A stretch of DNA of 8,774 bases from Bacteroidales bacterium Bact_20 (GTDB lineage Bacteria > Bacteroidota > Bacteroidia > Bacteroidales > DTU049): NCBI GenBank assembly GCA_001603615.1, contig LUZL01000197.1, positions 1 to 8,774 on the forward strand. The letters are read 5' to 3'. Positions 6,677 through 8,774 of the stretch are shown here, in pieces. Below the pieces are notes generated by a model. It saw only the letters and a program-made list of their open reading frames with translations. It was not told the DNA's origin and did no database searches. Made by a program: the position numbers and the translations under genes. Position 1 is the first letter of the stretch. Each line of letters begins with the position of its first letter.

Positions 6677-7966
6677 ATGACATTTGCTGAAGCAGAAAAA
6701 TATATAATGGAGCAGCTACCTATGTATGAAAGACAAGGCAATGCTGGCTACCAAGGTGGATTAGAAAAAACATTACTAATGCTTGAGAAATTTGATAATC
6801 CACATTTAAAATTTCCTTCTATTCATATTGCTGGTACTAATGGTAAAGGTAGTGTAAGCAGCATGTTAGCATCTATTTTGCAAGAAGCTGGTTATAAAGT
6901 AGGCTTATATACCTCTCCACATCTAAAAAATATTAGAGAACGAATAAAAATAAATGGACAAATGATTCCAGCACGCTGGATTACTAAATTTACTGAAAAA
7001 AACTTAAATCTCATTGACCAAATAAAACCAAGTTTTTTTGAAATAAATACTGTAATGGCTTTTTGCTATTTCTCAGCTTCTGACATAGATATAGCTGTTA
7101 TAGAAACTGGCCTTGGTGGTAGATTAGATGCTACCAACGTTATTACTCCATTAGTGTCCATTATTACTAGTATTTCTTTTGACCATATGAAATTATTAGG
7201 TGATACTTTACCAGAAATAGCTGCTGAAAAAGCTGGAATTATTAAACCTAATGTACCTTGTGTAATTGGTGAAAAAAATTTAGAAACTATGCCAGTTTTT
7301 ACACATTATGCACAAAAAAATCATGCCCCTATTAGCTTCGCTGATGATAATTATTTAACGATAAATTTCTATCAAAATTTATTACCTCCTATAATGAAAG
7401 TAGAGCTGCAGGATAAAAACCAAAAGATATATAAATTAAAATCTCCATTAATTGGCAAAGTGCAGGTAGATAATATTAAAACTGTACTATGCACTATAGA
7501 ATTACTGAAATCTTACAAATATAAAATTAGCTATGATCACATAAGAAATGGATTTAGGAATGTTTTAGATAATACTGGACTCTTTGGTAGATGGAGTTAT
7601 GTCCCTAATGATGTTCCAATAATTATGGATATAGGGCACAATATAGGTGCGGTGAGTAATTTAGTAGAAATGCTAAAAAATATAAAAAAAGAAAAATTGC
7701 ATATCGTATGGGGAATGATGGCTGATAAAGATGTAGAAGGTATATTAGGATTACTTCCTAGAGATGCTATTTATTATTTTTGTAGTCCACGTGTGCCGAG
7801 AGCTTTAGATTCAAAGATCATTCTGGATAAAGCAAAAAAATTAAATCTAAATGGTAAAGCATATAAATCTGTTCGCAGAGCTCTCTACGAAGCTAAGATG
7901 CATGCTAATTCTAAAGATTTAATTTTTGTCGGTGGTAGTGCTTTTGTAGTAGCTGAAGCTATGTAA
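6677..7966 (+). CDS. folC: Folylpolyglutamate synthase / dihydrofolate synthase
   Basis: FolC ligates glutamate to dihydropteroate and/or extends the polyglutamate tail of folates in the cytoplasm, using ATP. The 429 residues match the usual length and show the Mur-ligase type signature in order: P-loop IAGTNGKGSVSSML (GTNGKGS at 53-59), YTSPHL at 78-83, ETGLGGRLDATN at 143-154, SFDHMKLLG at 167-175, AAEKAGIIKP at 182-191, GLFGRW at 301-306, DIGHN at 318-322 in place of the usual DgAHN, and GMMADKDVEGIL at 346-357. It ends in FVGGSAFVVAEAM, the typical final strand. The ATG at 6677 gives the family's N-terminus (YIMEQLPMYER). The gap to purF is 39 bases with no terminator, so cotranscription is likely; a weak TATATTTT at 6641-6648 might act as a secondary promoter. 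Both genes serve purine and one-carbon supply. No convincing terminator follows it. Confidence 0.95.
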   Translation: MTFAEAEKYIMEQLPMYERQGNAGYQGGLEKTLLMLEKFDNPHLKFPSIHIAGTNGKGSVSSMLASILQEAGYKVGLYTSPHLKNIRERIKINGQMIPARWITKFTEKNLNLIDQIKPSFFEINTVMAFCYFSASDIDIAVIETGLGGRLDATNVITPLVSIITSISFDHMKLLGDTLPEIAAEKAGIIKPNVPCVIGEKNLETMPVFTHYAQKNHAPISFADDNYLTINFYQNLLPPIMKVELQDKNQKIYKLKSPLIGKVQVDNIKTVLCTIELLKSYKYKISYDHIRNGFRNVLDNTGLFGRWSYVPNDVPIIMDIGHNIGAVSNLVEMLKNIKKEKLHIVWGMMADKDVEGILGLLPRDAIYYFCSPRVPRALDSKIILDKAKKLNLNGKAYKSVRRALYEAKMHANSKDLIFVGGSAFVVAEAM

Positions 7967-8049
7967 TTTTTTTTTAGCTAAAAAAGAAAAGTTTTAAATA
8001 ATATTTATTACAAAAATATTCATTAATTTTACTCATTCATTTCAATAAA

Positions 8050-8774
8050 ATGAGAACATATAAAACTACTTATACCAAGCACTACTACATAGAGGGCGAG
8101 CGTATATGCTCTAAGATAGGTGGAGGCTTCGAGTGGGCACATACTCCTCCTACTAGCCCCCCTATAGACTTCATCGTAGGTGGTACACATATATTCTCTA
8201 TGCAGCTACGCGATATGGTAGAGCGAAATACACATTGTGCTAGATATGATGGTGATATGTATATAGAGCCATATCTACCACCAGCACACAATAATGGAAA
8301 TGAATATGAAAACCTTCAATATTTCTACCACCCCGACCATCTCGGTTCAGCCTCTTTTGTAACAAATGCAGAGGGTGAAGTATGCCAGCACTTGCAGTAT
8401 TTGCCTTTTGGCGAAATATATGTAAGCCAGCGAAACTCTGCATTTGACAGCAGGTATAAATTTACTGCCAAAGAGTTGGACAATGAGACCAGCTATACGT
8501 ATTTCGGAGCGAGATATTATGATAGCGATTTGAGTGTGTGGCTGAGCGTGGATCCGATGAGCGATAAGTATCCATCGCTATCGCCGTATATTTATAGTGC
8601 GAATAATCCTATTATATATGTCGACCCAGATGGGCATAAAATAAAATTAGTGAATAACTATGCCGGAGCAATGACTAATATTGCGCAAATAGCAGCAACA
8701 AGTTTAGGTAACCAGGTTATGAGTCAGCTAATAGGCAGGAATGAAACATACACTATGAGGTCAACCTTTTTTAG
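8050..8774 (+). CDS. RHS repeat-associated core domain protein, 3' end outside window; orphan/truncated RHS
   Basis: The frame opens at ATG 8050 and stays open to the window edge (241 codons). Residues 8-27 (YTKHYYIEGERICSKIGGGF) are the segment that precedes the core in Bacteroidota RHS/YD-repeat proteins. The core follows: YHPDHLGSASFVTNAEGEV at 93-111, LQYLPFGEIY at 115-124, KFTAKELDNETSYTYFGARYYD at 137-158, VDPMSDKYPSLSPYIYSANNP at 167-187, ending in VDPDG at 191-195, where the variable tip begins. RHS proteins wrap a C-terminal effector, often a toxin, in a shell of YD repeats. Here the repeats, shell and any signal peptide are missing: the frame upstream closes at 7999-8001 and bases 7967-8049 contain no RHS-like sequence. 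The tip so far (residues 196-241) is not assigned. G+C in 60-base lines reaches 50-53% against about 32% in folC, suggesting transfer. It may be an orphan cassette or a pseudogene fragment rather than a working effector. Confidence 0.88.
   Translation, partial: MRTYKTTYTKHYYIEGERICSKIGGGFEWAHTPPTSPPIDFIVGGTHIFSMQLRDMVERNTHCARYDGDMYIEPYLPPAHNNGNEYENLQYFYHPDHLGSASFVTNAEGEVCQHLQYLPFGEIYVSQRNSAFDSRYKFTAKELDNETSYTYFGARYYDSDLSVWLSVDPMSDKYPSLSPYIYSANNPIIYVDPDGHKIKLVNNYAGAMTNIAQIAATSLGNQVMSQLIGRNETYTMRSTFF

Noticed and set aside
7970..7985. Palindrome TTTTTTAGCTAAAAAA after folC as a terminator
   Set aside because: The stem would be all A:U around an AGCU loop and no T-run follows on the plus strand; too weak to call.
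8024..8031. TAATTTTA as a promoter -7 element for the RHS frame
   Set aside because: The final G of TAnnTTTG is missing and no -33 element lies 19 bases upstream; expression may depend on read-through from folC, or not occur.
8085..8443. Two overlapping minus-strand open frames
   Set aside because: Both are antisense to the RHS core frame, which reads through with clear family motifs.

Overview
The window looks like chromosome of a low-GC member of the Bacteroidota, probably Bacteroidales-like; genus not resolved. Grounds: coding sequence is roughly one-third G+C in lines I counted by hand and intergenic DNA is far more AT-rich; start codons are preceded by A-rich stretches without clear Shine-Dalgarno sequences; three genes have a match to the Bacteroidota -7 promoter element (TAnnTTTG) close upstream; and the proteins (lipocalin-like secreted protein, long amidophosphoribosyltransferase variant, secreted C1B peptidase, Na+-NQR subunits, RHS core of the 'DPMSDKYPSLSPY...DPDG' type) are typical of that phylum.

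Layout. 1-277 (+): 3' end of a lipocalin-like protein gene. A bidirectional terminator hairpin at about 298-327 separates it from a convergent minus-strand block. That block reads, in transcription order, nqrD (4408-3752), nqrE (3745-3128), nqrF (3115-1853) and then, after 75 bases and its own probable promoter, a secreted bleomycin hydrolase/aminopeptidase C-like peptidase (1777-395). A 312-base very AT-rich divergent intergenic region (4409-4720) carries candidate promoters in both directions and two inverted repeats. Rightwards follow a 638-residue purF-type amidophosphoribosyltransferase (4721-6637) and folC (6677-7966), 39 bases apart and probably cotranscribed. From 8050 to the window end is an open frame, running off the edge, that encodes an RHS-repeat core domain and the start of a variable C-terminal tip.

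How the genes work together. NqrD, NqrE and NqrF are three of the six subunits of the Na+-pumping NADH:quinone oxidoreductase. NqrA, NqrB and NqrC, usually encoded immediately upstream of nqrD, are not here; a purine gene faces away from nqrD instead, so the operon appears split. purF and folC form a small nucleotide/one-carbon pair: purine synthesis needs glutamine-derived nitrogen and formyl-folate, and FolC makes and retains folates. The peptidase probably acts in the periplasm.

The most unusual stretch is 8050-8774. It is an RHS core without the preceding YD-repeat barrel or a secretion signal, starting 83 bases after folC, with higher G+C than its neighbours and a C-terminal tip I cannot assign with confidence. 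This looks like an orphan polymorphic-toxin type cassette. I saw no CRISPR array, tRNA, rRNA or complete insertion sequence.
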